A stretch of DNA of 64,000 bases from Ancylobacter sp. SL191 (GTDB lineage Bacteria; Pseudomonadota; Alphaproteobacteria; Rhizobiales; Xanthobacteraceae): contig NZ_CP113056.1 of the NCBI RefSeq assembly GCF_026625645.1, positions 3,943,001-4,007,000 on the forward strand. The letters run 5' to 3'. The notes beneath the pieces are model-generated. The model ran no database searches, was not told where the DNA came from, and saw only the letters and a list, made by a program, of their open reading frames with translations. Position 1 is the first letter of the stretch; each line of letters begins with the position of its first letter. Both the position numbers and the translations under genes were made by a program. Shown here one piece after another: positions 27,529 through 36,359 of the stretch.

Positions 27529-29136
27529 TCATGCCGCCTTCTTCACGTCCTTCACATCGGTGAACACGATGCCCGGCCAGCGGTCGCCGGTATAGCCGAT
27601 CATGAAGGCGGAAGGGCTCAGGAACACCAGGTCGCCGTCGAGATCCTCGGCGGTCGAGAGCCGGTTGCCGGCGGCGAACTCGTCCAGGCGCTTGGGATCG
27701 GCCGCAGAGACCCAGCGGGCGAGCTGGAACTCGGACATGTCGAAACCGACATCGAGCCCGTATTCTGCCTCCAGACGGTTCTTCAGCACGTCGAGCTGCA
27801 GCGGACCGACGACGCCCACAAGGGCGGGCGAGCCATCGGTCGGCCGGAAGACCTGGACGACGCCTTCTTCCGCCATTTCCTGTAGCGCCTGCTTGAGCTT
27901 CTTGGCCTTCATGGCGTCCGACAGCTTCACCCGGCGCAGGATTTCCGGCGCGAAGCTCGGCACGCCGACGAAATTGATCTCCTCGCCCTCGGTGAGGGTG
28001 TCGCCGATGCGCAGATTGCCGTGGTTGGGAATGCCCACCACGTCCCCGGCATACGCCTCCTCGGCAAGCTGGCGGTCCTGCGCGAAGAAGAACTGCGGCG
28101 TGGCGAGACTCATCGGCTTGCCCGTCCGCACGAGCTTGGCCTTCATGCCGCGCTGGAGCTTGCCGGAGCACAGCCGCGCGAAGGCGATGCGGTCCCGGTG
28201 GTTCGGGTCCATATTCGCCTGAATCTTGAAGACGAAGGCCGTCATGCGCGGCTCTTCCGCCTCGACGCGGCGCTTGTCGGCGTCCTGCGCGCGCGGCGGC
28301 GGGGCGTACTTGCCGAGGCCTTCCAGCAGGTCGCCGACGCCGAAATTGCGCAGCGCCGAGCCGAAATAGACCGGCGTGAGATGGCCCTCGAGAAAGGACT
28401 CGAGGTCGAAGGGATTGCAGCCCTCGCGCACCAGACCGAGTTCCTCGGTGAGCGCCGCTTCGTCGAGCGTGACGTTGAGGGCGGCGATCTCGGCCATGCT
28501 CATGCTGCGCAGCGGCCCGGTCTTGCCCTCATCGCCGTCCAGCAGGCGCATGCCGCCGGTCGCGACATCCATCGTGCCGACGAAGTCGCGCCCGCGCCCG
28601 ACCGGCCAGGTCATCGGCGAGGTGTCGAGCGCCAGCGTCTTCTCGATCTCGTCAAGGATCTCGAAGGGATCGCGGCTCTCGCGGTCCATCTTGTTGATGA
28701 AGGTGATGATCGGAATGTCGCGCAGGCGGCAGACTTCCAAGAGCTTGCGCGTACGGGCCTCGATACCCTTGGCCGCGTCGATCACCATCACCGCCGCGTC
28801 GACGGCGGTCAGCGTGCGGTAGGTGTCCTCCGAGAAGTCCTCATGGCCCGGCGTGTCCAGCAGGTTGAACACATGGCCGGCGAACTCGAAGGTCATCACC
28901 GACGTCGCGACCGAGATGCCGCGCTCACGCTCGATCGCCATCCAGTCCGAGCGGGTGGAGCGCCGGTCCTTCTTCGCGCGCACCTGCCCGGCGAGCTGGA
29001 TCGCGCCCCCGAACAGCAGCAGCTTTTCGGTGAGCGTGGTCTTGCCCGCATCCGGGTGCGAGATGATCGCGAAGGTGCGGCGGCGCGCCACTTCGAGCGC
29101 GATCGGCGAGGCGGCGGAATTGGAAAGCGCGTTCAT
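27529..29136 (-). CDS. prfC: Peptide chain release factor 3
   Basis: RF3 is the GTPase that recycles RF1 and RF2 from the ribosome after termination. The 535-residue protein has G1 SHPDAGKTTLTE (near residue 26), the switch-I region RRSTRSDWMAIERERGIS, G3 DTPGHEDFSEDT and G4 NKMD, followed by RF3-specific domains II and III (for example RVKLSDAMKAKKLKQALQ). Length matches the family. It is transcribed alone or ahead of nothing close on the minus strand. Confidence 0.97.
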   Translation of the reverse strand: MNALSNSAASPIALEVARRRTFAIISHPDAGKTTLTEKLLLFGGAIQLAGQVRAKKDRRSTRSDWMAIERERGISVATSVMTFEFAGHVFNLLDTPGHEDFSEDTYRTLTAVDAAVMVIDAAKGIEARTRKLLEVCRLRDIPIITFINKMDRESRDPFEILDEIEKTLALDTSPMTWPVGRGRDFVGTMDVATGGMRLLDGDEGKTGPLRSMSMAEIAALNVTLDEAALTEELGLVREGCNPFDLESFLEGHLTPVYFGSALRNFGVGDLLEGLGKYAPPPRAQDADKRRVEAEEPRMTAFVFKIQANMDPNHRDRIAFARLCSGKLQRGMKAKLVRTGKPMSLATPQFFFAQDRQLAEEAYAGDVVGIPNHGNLRIGDTLTEGEEINFVGVPSFAPEILRRVKLSDAMKAKKLKQALQEMAEEGVVQVFRPTDGSPALVGVVGPLQLDVLKNRLEAEYGLDVGFDMSEFQLARWVSAADPKRLDEFAAGNRLSTAEDLDGDLVFLSPSAFMIGYTGDRWPGIVFTDVKDVKKAA

Positions 29137-29195
29137 GGGCGGGAAATGGCAGGGAAGCCGCCGCGGATCAAGAGGCGGCAGGAATTCCGCCGCGC

Positions 29196-29543
29196 TCAGC
29201 CGAACTGCTTCGCATAGGTCTCCGGCTTGAATCCGACCAGCAGCGCCCCGTCCGCCTCCAGCACCGGCCGCTTGATCAGCGAGGGCTGGGCCTGCATCAG
29301 CGTGAGCGCCTTGGCCTCGTCAATCCCCGCCTTGTCGGCCTCGTCGAGCTTGCGGAACGTTGTGCCGGCGCGGTTCAGCAACGTCTCCCAGCCGACCTTT
29401 CCCGCCCAAGCGGCAAGGTGGGCGGCGTCGATGCCGGACGTCTTGTAGTCATGGAAGGCATAGGCAACGCCCTGCGCGTCGAGCCAGGCCCGCGCCTTCT
29501 TCATCGTGTCGCAGTTCTTGATGCCGTAGATCGTGACCGCCAT
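29196..29543 (-). CDS. ArsC/Spx family (YffB-like) protein
   Basis: The 115-residue thioredoxin-fold protein has a single N-terminal cysteine in YGIKNCDTMKKARAWLD and the SLIKRPVLEADG motif with cis-proline near the C-terminus, typical of the ArsC family. KNCDT and the short length place it with YffB-like reductases rather than true arsenate reductases; no ars genes are near. It starts 19 bases after the FAD-subunit gene on the same strand, but probably does not belong to that pathway. Confidence 0.85.
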   Translation of the reverse strand: MAVTIYGIKNCDTMKKARAWLDAQGVAYAFHDYKTSGIDAAHLAAWAGKVGWETLLNRAGTTFRKLDEADKAGIDEAKALTLMQAQPSLIKRPVLEADGALLVGFKPETYAKQFG

Positions 29544-29561
29544 GTCGTCCTCCGCCCGCCT

Positions 29562-30368
29562 TCAGCCCTGGGCGGCGAGCCGCGCCACGGCACGGCGCGT
29601 CATAACGCCGGCGAGATGCGCGCGATAGGCGCCGGTGCCATGAATGTCGCTGATCATGGCGTCGCCATCGAGGGTCAGCCCCTCCAAGGCGGCGAGGCTG
29701 AACGTCTCCGTCAGCGCCCTCTCAGCCTCCTCCCAGCGGAACACACCCGCTTGACCGGCGCCGGTGATGGCGACACGCACGCCCGCTTCCCCGCGCCAAA
29801 CAAAGGCGCCGGCCATGGCGTAGCGCGAGGCGGGATTGGGGAATTTCTCATACGCCCCGGCGCCGCCGAGCGGAAAGACGACGCGCAGGATGATTTCGCC
29901 CGACTCCAGAGCGGTCTCGAACAAATCGCGGAAGAACGCCGTCGCAGCCAACTCCCGGCGATCCGTCACGATCGTCGCGTCGAGCGCCAGGCACGCCGCG
30001 GGGTAGTCGGCGGAGGGGTCATTATTGGCGATGGAGCCGCCGATCGTGCCGCGATTGCGCACCGCCGGATCGCCGATCAGGCCTGCCAGTTCGGCGAGCG
30101 GCGGCAATGCCTCGTGGATCAGGGGGGAGGCGTGAACCTGCGCATGCGGGGTCATGGCGCCGATGACCAGCGTATCGCCCTCGCGATGGATGCCGGCGAG
30201 CCCGGGCACGGCGCCGAGGTCGACGAGATCGCTCGGGCTCGCCAGGCGCTGCTTCAAGGTCGCGATAAGGGTTTGCCCACCCGCCAGCAGCTTTGCCTCC
30301 TCCTGGGCGGCGATGAGCGCCTGGACGGCAGCGAGGTCGGCGGGGCGGTGATAAAGGAAAGGGAACAT
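29562..30368 (-). CDS. Molybdenum hydroxylase FAD-binding subunit (CoxM-like)
   Basis: The 268-residue medium subunit passes electrons from the Fe-S subunit to an acceptor through FAD. It shows the two pyrophosphate-binding motifs of the family: AKLLAGGQTLIATL (about 29-42, AGGxS type) and TIGGSIANNDPSADY (about 108-122). The CO-dehydrogenase C-terminal FAD domain follows. It comes 6 bases after the 2Fe-2S subunit. The molybdopterin large subunit is not beside it; the nearest candidate is the orphan large subunit at 47082, about 17 kb away. Confidence 0.92.
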   Translation of the reverse strand: MFPFLYHRPADLAAVQALIAAQEEAKLLAGGQTLIATLKQRLASPSDLVDLGAVPGLAGIHREGDTLVIGAMTPHAQVHASPLIHEALPPLAELAGLIGDPAVRNRGTIGGSIANNDPSADYPAACLALDATIVTDRRELAATAFFRDLFETALESGEIILRVVFPLGGAGAYEKFPNPASRYAMAGAFVWRGEAGVRVAITGAGQAGVFRWEEAERALTETFSLAALEGLTLDGDAMISDIHGTGAYRAHLAGVMTRRAVARLAAQG

Positions 30369-30374
30369 GCGGGC

Positions 30375-30863
<489 letters not shown>

Positions 30864-30894
30864 CGGCTTGCTCCCGGTCGCCTATGCGAAAAAG

Positions 30895-31359
30895 TCAGCT
30901 TGGCTCGGCCGGCGCCACCGCCGGTGAGAGCGTTTGTGCGAAGGCGCTGAAGAACTCGCCGGCGAGCTTCTTCGACGTGCCCTCGATCAGGCGCGCGCCC
31001 AATTGGGCTATCTTGCCGCCCACCTTCGCCTGTGCCTCGTAGTGGAGCACGGTCACCTCGCCCTCTTCCACCAGCCAGACGCGTGCGCCGCCCTTGGCAA
31101 AGCCGGCGACACCGCCCTGGCCCTCGCCGTCGATGCGGTACGCCGTAGGTGGATCGAGGTCAGACAGAGTCACCGCGCCGGCAAAGCTGGCCTTCACCGG
31201 CCCGACCTTCAGCACGACCTTGGCGGTGAATTCGGTCGCCGACACCTGCAGCAATTCCTGACATCCGGGGATGCACTGGCGCAGCACCTGCGCATCGTTG
31301 AGCGCCCGCCACACTTCCGCGCGGGGAGCCTCGATGCGATGCCATCCCGTCAACTCCAT
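30895..31359 (-). CDS. CoxG-like SRPBCC protein
   Basis: The 154-residue protein has the SRPBCC fold: MELTGWHRIEAPRAEVWRAL, then ECTE-like IPGCQELLQ and KVGPVKASFAG. This matches CoxG (CO-dehydrogenase subunit G), a membrane-recruiting partner of Cox-type molybdenum hydroxylases that also occurs with non-CO hydroxylases. The C-terminal helix (FFSAFAQTLSPA) could bind membrane. It is first in the minus-strand G-S-M operon. Its frame is open much further upstream, but the ATG at 31357-31359 gives the family start. Confidence 0.85.
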   Translation of the reverse strand: MELTGWHRIEAPRAEVWRALNDAQVLRQCIPGCQELLQVSATEFTAKVVLKVGPVKASFAGAVTLSDLDPPTAYRIDGEGQGGVAGFAKGGARVWLVEEGEVTVLHYEAQAKVGGKIAQLGARLIEGTSKKLAGEFFSAFAQTLSPAVAPAEPS

Positions 31360-31612
31360 GAGACACCCACTTCCCCAAACACCAAATCCTGCACCCGACC
31401 ATTGGGCGACTTCAACCAGTTCGCGGCGCGCCGCCCTTCCCCGGACAGACGACACGCCCTGCGCCATCACAGCAACCGATGTGCCAACCCGCGCAGTCTG
31501 GGGATTCCCGGCCGGAAGCCGGAATCTCCACGGCTTGGCTGCCCGCAGAGAAGGCGCCGGCTGCATAAAATTAGCTCAAGCCTAAGTTCCAATGTGTATT
31601 GAGCAAATCGGG

Positions 31613-31644
31613 ATGATTGGTATGGTCAATTAGCACACCATACC
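31613..31644. promoter_or_regulatory. Candidate operator with ATGATTG half-site and GGTATGG palindrome
   Basis: ATGATTG (31613-31619) runs into GGTATGG (31619-31625), which is repeated inverted as CCATACC (31638-31644), a perfect 7-bp palindrome with a 12-base spacer. The same ATGATTG word is found in two other control regions of the island. A GntR/HutC regulator is encoded nearby, so a shared operator is plausible but unproven. Confidence 0.45.
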
Positions 31645-31808
31645 TCAAAGGAAAACGGATCACCCTCGACCCTTCGCCTCCCGCATATCGCCTGCCCCAC
31701 CAAGACGGGCCGCCGGACGCTGCGCCGAAGCGTGGGGTAGAGGGTGACCGATCTCCGCCTACGAATTTAAGTTGATACCTTGGAATGATAATTTGCATCA
31801 GTGGTACT

Positions 31809-31822
31809 ATGATTAGTATCAT
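31809..31822. promoter_or_regulatory. Candidate operator ATGAT-N4-ATCAT
   Basis: This perfect inverted repeat ATGAT TAGT ATCAT lies 48 bases before the ATG of the PLP enzyme and overlaps a -10-like TATGAT (31808-31813). A repressor bound here would block the plus-strand promoter. Confidence 0.45.
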
Positions 31823-31869
31823 CCTGACCTGTGGCGCGTGACGCCTAACCGGAACTGCGATTGAGCCGC

Positions 31870-33363
31870 ATGAACCCGTTCGAGCTACCCTCTCGCGTCG
31901 TCGATGACGGCATCTATGCCCGCACCGTCGCGCATCTGCGCGGCCGCGGCATTGTTCTGCCGCGCTTCTCCGAGCTCGCGGCACCGGAGACCATGTCCCC
32001 TACGGCCCGCGAGCACGCGGCGCGGGCGGATCGCGGGGCGCCGGATGGGCGCAATCTTTTCGGGGTGCATTGGTTCAATCAGGCGGACAGTGTGGACGGT
32101 GTGTCCGTCCCGTCCTTCCTTGAACTGCCCTCGGCCGTCACCGGCGTCGCCGCCCGCATCGTGGTCATGCAGGGCCGGCATTTTCCGATGATCCGGGCGC
32201 ACAAGGTGCTGGCGGCCTATGCCTGCCTCGCGCCGCGCCTCGTCTCCGGCATGTTCGACCCGACGCATCACCGCGCCGTGTGGCCTTCCACCGGTAATTA
32301 TTGCCGGGGCGGCGTCGCCATTTCGCGCATTCTAGGCTGCCATGGCGTTGCCGTGCTGCCGGGCGGGATGAGCGCGGAGCGGTTCAACTGGCTGGAGCAG
32401 TGGGTCACCGATCCCGCCGACATCGTGCGTACGCCGGGCACGGAGTCGAATGTGAAGGAGATCTACGACGCTTGCGGCGAGATGGAGAAGGACGAAGGTA
32501 ATTTCATCCTCAACCAGTTCTCCGAATTCCCCAACTACCTCGCCCATTACGCCATGACCGGCACCGCCGCCGGCCGGCTGTTCGAGGCGCTGAACGCCTC
32601 CGGCACGCTGAACCTCGCCGCCTTCGTGGCCGGCACCGGCTCGGCCGGCACGCTGGGGACGGGCGACTATCTGAAAGAGACCTATGGCGCGCGCATCGTC
32701 GCCATGGAGCCGGTGGAATGCCCGACGCTGCTCTATAACGGCTTCGGCGAGCACAACATTCAGGGCATCGGCGACAAGCATGTGCCGCTGATCCACAACG
32801 TCACCAACACCGACCTGATCGCCGGCGTCTCCGACCATGCGACGGACGACCTCGCGCTGCTGTTCGGCTCGCCCGCCGGCCGCGCCTATCTCGCCGAGCG
32901 GCGCGGCATCGACGCGGCGACGCTGGACTGCCTGGCGGAGCTTGGTTTCTCCGGCATCGGCAATGTGCTGGCGGCGATCAAGACCGCGCGGCGCCTCGAT
33001 CTCAGCGAAAACGATGTCATCATCACCGTGGCGACGGACGGAGCCGAGCTTTATCCCAGCGAACTCGCGGCCCATCTCGCCCGCCGGGGCGGGACGTTCG
33101 ACCAGATCGACGCGGCCGAGACCTTCGGCCAGCACCTGCTCGGCGGGGATGCCGACCATGTGCTGGAGCTCGACCACCGCGAGCGCCAGCGCGTGTTCAA
33201 CCTCGGCTATTACACCTGGGTCGAGCAGCAGGGCATTTCGGTCGAGGATTTCGACCGCCGCCGCCACCAGAGCTTCTGGAAGGGGCTGCGGGACTATCTC
33301 CCGATCTTCGACGAGATGATCGACCGCATGAACCGCGATGTCGGCATCGCTGAAGCGGCATGA
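31870..33363 (+). CDS. PLP-dependent enzyme, fold type II (cysteine synthase-like)
   Basis: The 497-residue protein belongs to the tryptophan-synthase-beta/cysteine-synthase fold. The likely PLP lysine is K112 in FPMIRAHKVLAAY. The substrate-carboxylate loop, normally SGNTG, reads STGNYCRGG. The phosphate-binding loop is GTGSAGTLGTGDYL. It is much longer than O-acetylserine sulfhydrylases (about 310 residues), with long N- and C-terminal extensions. Family members carry out beta- or gamma-eliminations, replacements or deaminations; which one is unknown here. It is first in a plus-strand operon with the two CoA-transferase subunits. The ATG at 31870 was preferred over a TTG at 31861. Confidence 0.8.
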   Translation: MNPFELPSRVVDDGIYARTVAHLRGRGIVLPRFSELAAPETMSPTAREHAARADRGAPDGRNLFGVHWFNQADSVDGVSVPSFLELPSAVTGVAARIVVMQGRHFPMIRAHKVLAAYACLAPRLVSGMFDPTHHRAVWPSTGNYCRGGVAISRILGCHGVAVLPGGMSAERFNWLEQWVTDPADIVRTPGTESNVKEIYDACGEMEKDEGNFILNQFSEFPNYLAHYAMTGTAAGRLFEALNASGTLNLAAFVAGTGSAGTLGTGDYLKETYGARIVAMEPVECPTLLYNGFGEHNIQGIGDKHVPLIHNVTNTDLIAGVSDHATDDLALLFGSPAGRAYLAERRGIDAATLDCLAELGFSGIGNVLAAIKTARRLDLSENDVIITVATDGAELYPSELAAHLARRGGTFDQIDAAETFGQHLLGGDADHVLELDHRERQRVFNLGYYTWVEQQGISVEDFDRRRHQSFWKGLRDYLPIFDEMIDRMNRDVGIAEAA

Positions 33364-33370
33364 GGAGCAT

Positions 33371-34366
33371 GTGAGCGTGGCGCCCCTCTCCTATTCCGAT
33401 CTCCGGCAGCGTACCCGAGAGCGCGACCGCAGCCTGCGCGACAAGGTGACGACGCTGGAGGACGCCGTGCGGCTGGTCCAGAACGGCGACCACCTCGCCG
33501 TCGGCGGCTGCACGGCGTCGCGCACCCCCTTCGCGCTGATCTGGGCGCTGGTGCGGGCGCAGAAGCAGGATCTTACCGTCTCGCGCTCGATCACCTCGAC
33601 CGAAGGCGACATCTTCTACGCCTCCGGCCTCTCGCGGCACATCATCACCAGCTGGTTCAGCCAGGGCATCGTCTGGGGCGTGTCCAAGGTCATGCGCGCC
33701 TATACGGAATCGAAGCGCGCGCGCTTCGAGGAGTGGAGCCACATGGCGATGGGCCTGCGCTACCGTGCGGGCGCCATGGGCGTGCCCTTCATGCCCATGC
33801 GCTCCATGCTCGGCTCGGATGTGCTGGGACGGGTGAGCGGCGATACTGGCCCCGCCGACCCGGCCTTTGCCGCCGCCAAGACCATGGAATGCCCGTTCAC
33901 CGGCGAGACGCTGCTGCTGGTGCCCGCGCTCAATCCCGATGTGGCGATCATCCATGTCCAGCGCTGCGACGCCTATGGCAATGCCCAGCTCGACGGGCTG
34001 ACCTTCATGGACATCGACATCGCCATGGCGGCGAACCGGGTAATCCTCACCACCGAGCGCGTCGTCTCGAACGAGCAGATCCGCCGCCACCCGGACCAGA
34101 CCAGGATCGGCTTCTTCACCGTGGATGCGGTGGTCGAGGTGCCCTTCGGCTGCGCACCGCATGAGTGCTACGGGCTCTATGAGCCGTTCTACAGCCACAT
34201 GGATCTCTACGCGCAGATGACCGCACGCGACCCGGAAGCTGGCGCGGCCGCCTATCTCGATCGCTACTATCACGAGCCGAAGGACTGGGCGGACTATCTC
34301 AGCCGCATCGGCATGGCCGAGTTGCTGGATGCCCAGCGTCGCGGGAGTGGCATCTATGACGACTGA
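33371..34366 (+). CDS. Class I CoA-transferase, subunit A (GctA-like)
   Basis: The ~331-residue subunit has the class I CoA-transferase alpha fold: TLEDAVRLVQNGDHLAVGGC near the N-terminus, a central PALNPDVAIIHVQRCDAYGNAQ segment (shown in part), and EQIRRHPDQTRIGFF. It is closest in style to glutaconate CoA-transferase subunit A and IpdA. The partner subunit overlaps it by 11 bases. Start choice is uncertain: GTG at 33371 or 33377 (AGGAG at 33363-33367 lies just before), or an ATG at 33338 inside the previous gene. It probably moves CoA to a dicarboxylic intermediate of the island's pathway. Confidence 0.82.
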   Translation: MSVAPLSYSDLRQRTRERDRSLRDKVTTLEDAVRLVQNGDHLAVGGCTASRTPFALIWALVRAQKQDLTVSRSITSTEGDIFYASGLSRHIITSWFSQGIVWGVSKVMRAYTESKRARFEEWSHMAMGLRYRAGAMGVPFMPMRSMLGSDVLGRVSGDTGPADPAFAAAKTMECPFTGETLLLVPALNPDVAIIHVQRCDAYGNAQLDGLTFMDIDIAMAANRVILTTERVVSNEQIRRHPDQTRIGFFTVDAVVEVPFGCAPHECYGLYEPFYSHMDLYAQMTARDPEAGAAAYLDRYYHEPKDWADYLSRIGMAELLDAQRRGSGIYDD

Positions 34367-35159
34367 ACGCGCCCGCGCCGGCCACGCTCTCGCGCCCGTC
34401 CCCTGCTATACCGGCTCGGAGTTGCTCGCGGTAATGAGCGCCCGCCTCTTGAAGGACGGGCAGACCGTCTTTGCCGGTGTCGGTATACCCCTTCTCGCCG
34501 CCATCCTCGCCCAGAAGACCCATGCGCCGGGCCTCACCATCCTGTTCGAGGGCGGGGTCATCGGCCCCTTTGTCGAGGCCGGTAAATTACCACCATCGAC
34601 CAATGAGCAGCGCTGCACCCGCCGCGCCAACATGCTGGTGTCGATCACCGAGGTGCTGCTGATGCTGCAGCGCGGCTATGTCGATGTCGGCTTCATGGGC
34701 GGCGCGCAGATCGACCGCTTCGGCAACCTCAATTCCTCCTTCATCGGCGACGCGGCGGACCCGAAAATCCGCCTGCCGGGCACCGGCGGAGGCAACGACA
34801 TCGCTTCGCTCGCCGACATGATCGTCGCCATGAAGCATGAGAAGCGGCGTTTCGTGGAAAAGGTGGACTTCATCACCAGCCCCGGCTTCCTCGATGGCGG
34901 CACGACCCGCGCCGAGCGCGGCCTGCCGGCGGGCGGCATGTTCCGCGTCGTCACCGATCTCGGCATTCTCGGCTTCGACCCGGACAGCCGGGCGATGACG
35001 GTGGTGGCGCTGCATCCGGGCGTCTCGGCGGCGGATATCAAGGCCAATACCGGCTTCGAGCTGCCGGTACCGGCGGACGTGCCAACCACAGAGGCGCCGA
35101 CACCGCAGGAACTGGCCATTCTGCGCGAGCTCGATCCCGCGCAGCTTTATACGGCCTGA
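34356..35159 (+). CDS. Class I CoA-transferase, subunit B (GctB-like)
   Basis: The 267-residue beta subunit carries the expected catalytic glutamate, E65, in GLTILFEGGVIGP, the place of the glutamate that forms the glutamyl-CoA thioester in GctB and SCOT. Retention of this residue argues for a true transferase rather than the IpdAB type of ring-opening hydrolase. GFMGGAQIDRFGNLN and LPGTGGGNDIA are family motifs. The start is an ATG after GGGAG, overlapping the end of subunit A by 11 bases, so the two are translationally coupled. A REP-like palindrome follows the stop. Confidence 0.85.
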   Translation: MTTERARAGHALAPVPCYTGSELLAVMSARLLKDGQTVFAGVGIPLLAAILAQKTHAPGLTILFEGGVIGPFVEAGKLPPSTNEQRCTRRANMLVSITEVLLMLQRGYVDVGFMGGAQIDRFGNLNSSFIGDAADPKIRLPGTGGGNDIASLADMIVAMKHEKRRFVEKVDFITSPGFLDGGTTRAERGLPAGGMFRVVTDLGILGFDPDSRAMTVVALHPGVSAADIKANTGFELPVPADVPTTEAPTPQELAILRELDPAQLYTA

Positions 35160-35173
35160 ATTCGATATCCGCC

Positions 35174-35268
35174 GCCGTCATCCCGGCCGGAGGTGGAGCC
35201 GTAGAGCCGGGATCGCTCTCCCGTGTCCAGCGATCCCGGATCGGCCTTTGGCCGTCCGGGATGACGGC
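35174..35268. repeat. REP-like nested palindrome
   Basis: The outer arms GCCGTCATCCCGG (35174-35186) and CCGGGATGACGGC (35256-35268) are a perfect 13-bp inverted repeat. Inside it GCCGGGATCGCT (35206-35217) pairs with AGCGATCCCGG (35229-35239), and GGCCTTTGGCC makes a third small hairpin. This layout is typical of the short palindromic elements scattered between genes in Hyphomicrobiales. Between the CoA-transferase and LLM genes it may stabilise the upstream mRNA or stop transcription. Confidence 0.75.
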
Positions 35269-35294
35269 CTGAAGTCGACCGAAAAGGAAAGCCC

Positions 35295-36242
35295 ATGCCC
35301 GCCCCCGTCTCCTTCGGCATTGCGATGCGCAACTTCACCCGCTTCCCGGAGCTGCCGGATGCCAGGGCGCTGATCGACTATGGCGTGCGGATGGAGGAGC
35401 TGGGCTTCGAGTCGCTCTGGGTGTGGGACCACATCCTGCTCGGCACCGACCCGCATTTCCCGATCATCGACTCGCTCTCGCTGCTCACGGCGGTGGCGGC
35501 GCGCACCAAGACGATCAAGGTCGGCACGGGCGTGCTGGTGCTGCCGCTGCGCAACCCGGTGATCCTTGCCAAGCAGCTCTCTTCGCTCGACCTCATCTCC
35601 AATGGACGCCTGATGCTTGGCGCCGCGGTCGGCTGGTACAAGCGCGAATTCGACGCCGTCGGCATTCCCTATGAGCGGCGTGGCAAGATCATGGACCGCA
35701 ATCTGGAGATCCTGAAGCGGCTCTGGACGGAAGATTCCGTGTCCGGCCAATGGGATGAGCTGAACCTGCGCAATGCGGTGATGTTCCCCAAGCCGGTGCA
35801 GAAGCCACACCCGCCCATCCTGATCGGCGGCTATGTCGACGTCGTGCTGAAGCGCGCGGCCACCAAGGGCGACGGCTGGCTCACCTACTTCTATACGTCT
35901 GAGGCGTATAACGAATCCTGGGCGAAGATCACCGCCTATGCCGAGGAAGCCGGCCGCGATCCGGCCGAGCTCTACAGCCTCAACCAGCTGCCGATCTATG
36001 TCGGCCCGCGCGAGGTCGGCATGGCCAAGATGACCGAATGGCTGCACGCCGAATGGGATCTGTCCAAGGGCTCGCTCTCGACCTTCGACAGCGCCATTGT
36101 CGGCACGCCGGCCGAATGCGCCGAGCAGATCGCCGCCCATATCGCCACCGGCGTGAAGAAGATCGTCTTCGTGCCCTGGCGCTACGAGAAAGAGCAGATC
36201 GACCTGCTCGCTCACGAGGTTCTGCCGCTGCTGCGCAAATAG
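35295..36242 (+). CDS. LLM-class (probably F420-dependent) oxidoreductase
   Basis: The 315-residue TIM-barrel protein of the luciferase-like family contains MEELGFESLWVWDHIL, KVGTGVLVLPLRNPVILAKQ and GRLMLGAAVGWYKREFDAVG. These match the F420-binding subgroup (TIGR03619-like). F420 rather than FMN is favoured because an FO synthase gene lies directly downstream in convergent orientation. The enzyme would transfer hydride to or from a pathway intermediate; an FMN monooxygenase role, as for RutA, remains possible. It follows the CoA-transferase genes after a REP-like element, so it may be a separate transcript. Confidence 0.85.
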   Translation: MPAPVSFGIAMRNFTRFPELPDARALIDYGVRMEELGFESLWVWDHILLGTDPHFPIIDSLSLLTAVAARTKTIKVGTGVLVLPLRNPVILAKQLSSLDLISNGRLMLGAAVGWYKREFDAVGIPYERRGKIMDRNLEILKRLWTEDSVSGQWDELNLRNAVMFPKPVQKPHPPILIGGYVDVVLKRAATKGDGWLTYFYTSEAYNESWAKITAYAEEAGRDPAELYSLNQLPIYVGPREVGMAKMTEWLHAEWDLSKGSLSTFDSAIVGTPAECAEQIAAHIATGVKKIVFVPWRYEKEQIDLLAHEVLPLLRK

Positions 36243-36295
36243 CCGGCTCGGCTCACCGATCCCTCCGGATGGAGGGTAGCCCGGATAGACGGGCT

Positions 36296-36340
36296 GGTGA
36301 GGGGCGCGCATGACCCCCTCAAAGCGCCCCTCACCCTTTT
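36296..36340. terminator. Bidirectional terminator between the LLM and FO-synthase genes
   Basis: GGTGAGGGGCGC (36296-36307) and GCGCCCCTCACC (36324-36335) form a perfect 12-bp stem followed by CTTTT. The genes on both sides are convergent, so it probably ends both transcripts. The T-run favours the plus strand. Confidence 0.75.
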
Positions 36341-36359
36341 CCTCACTGTGACAGCAGGA

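Larger units (their letters stand above)
31360..31869. promoter_or_regulatory. Divergent control region of the catabolic island (510 bases)
   Basis: There is no gene here. The region separates the coxG-like operon (minus) from the PLP enzyme and CoA-transferase genes (plus). It is much richer in AT than its surroundings at about 31565-31655 and 31765-31825. It holds two distinct palindromic elements, listed separately, suggesting that both operons are controlled here. Confidence 0.6.

Noticed and set aside
29196..29543. Arsenate reductase of an arsenic operon
   Set aside because: KNCDT motif and length fit YffB-like proteins, and there is no arsB, arsR or acr3 nearby.
33371..35159. IpdAB-type steroid ring hydrolase
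   Set aside because: Subunit B keeps the transferase glutamate and no other steroid-degradation gene is nearby.
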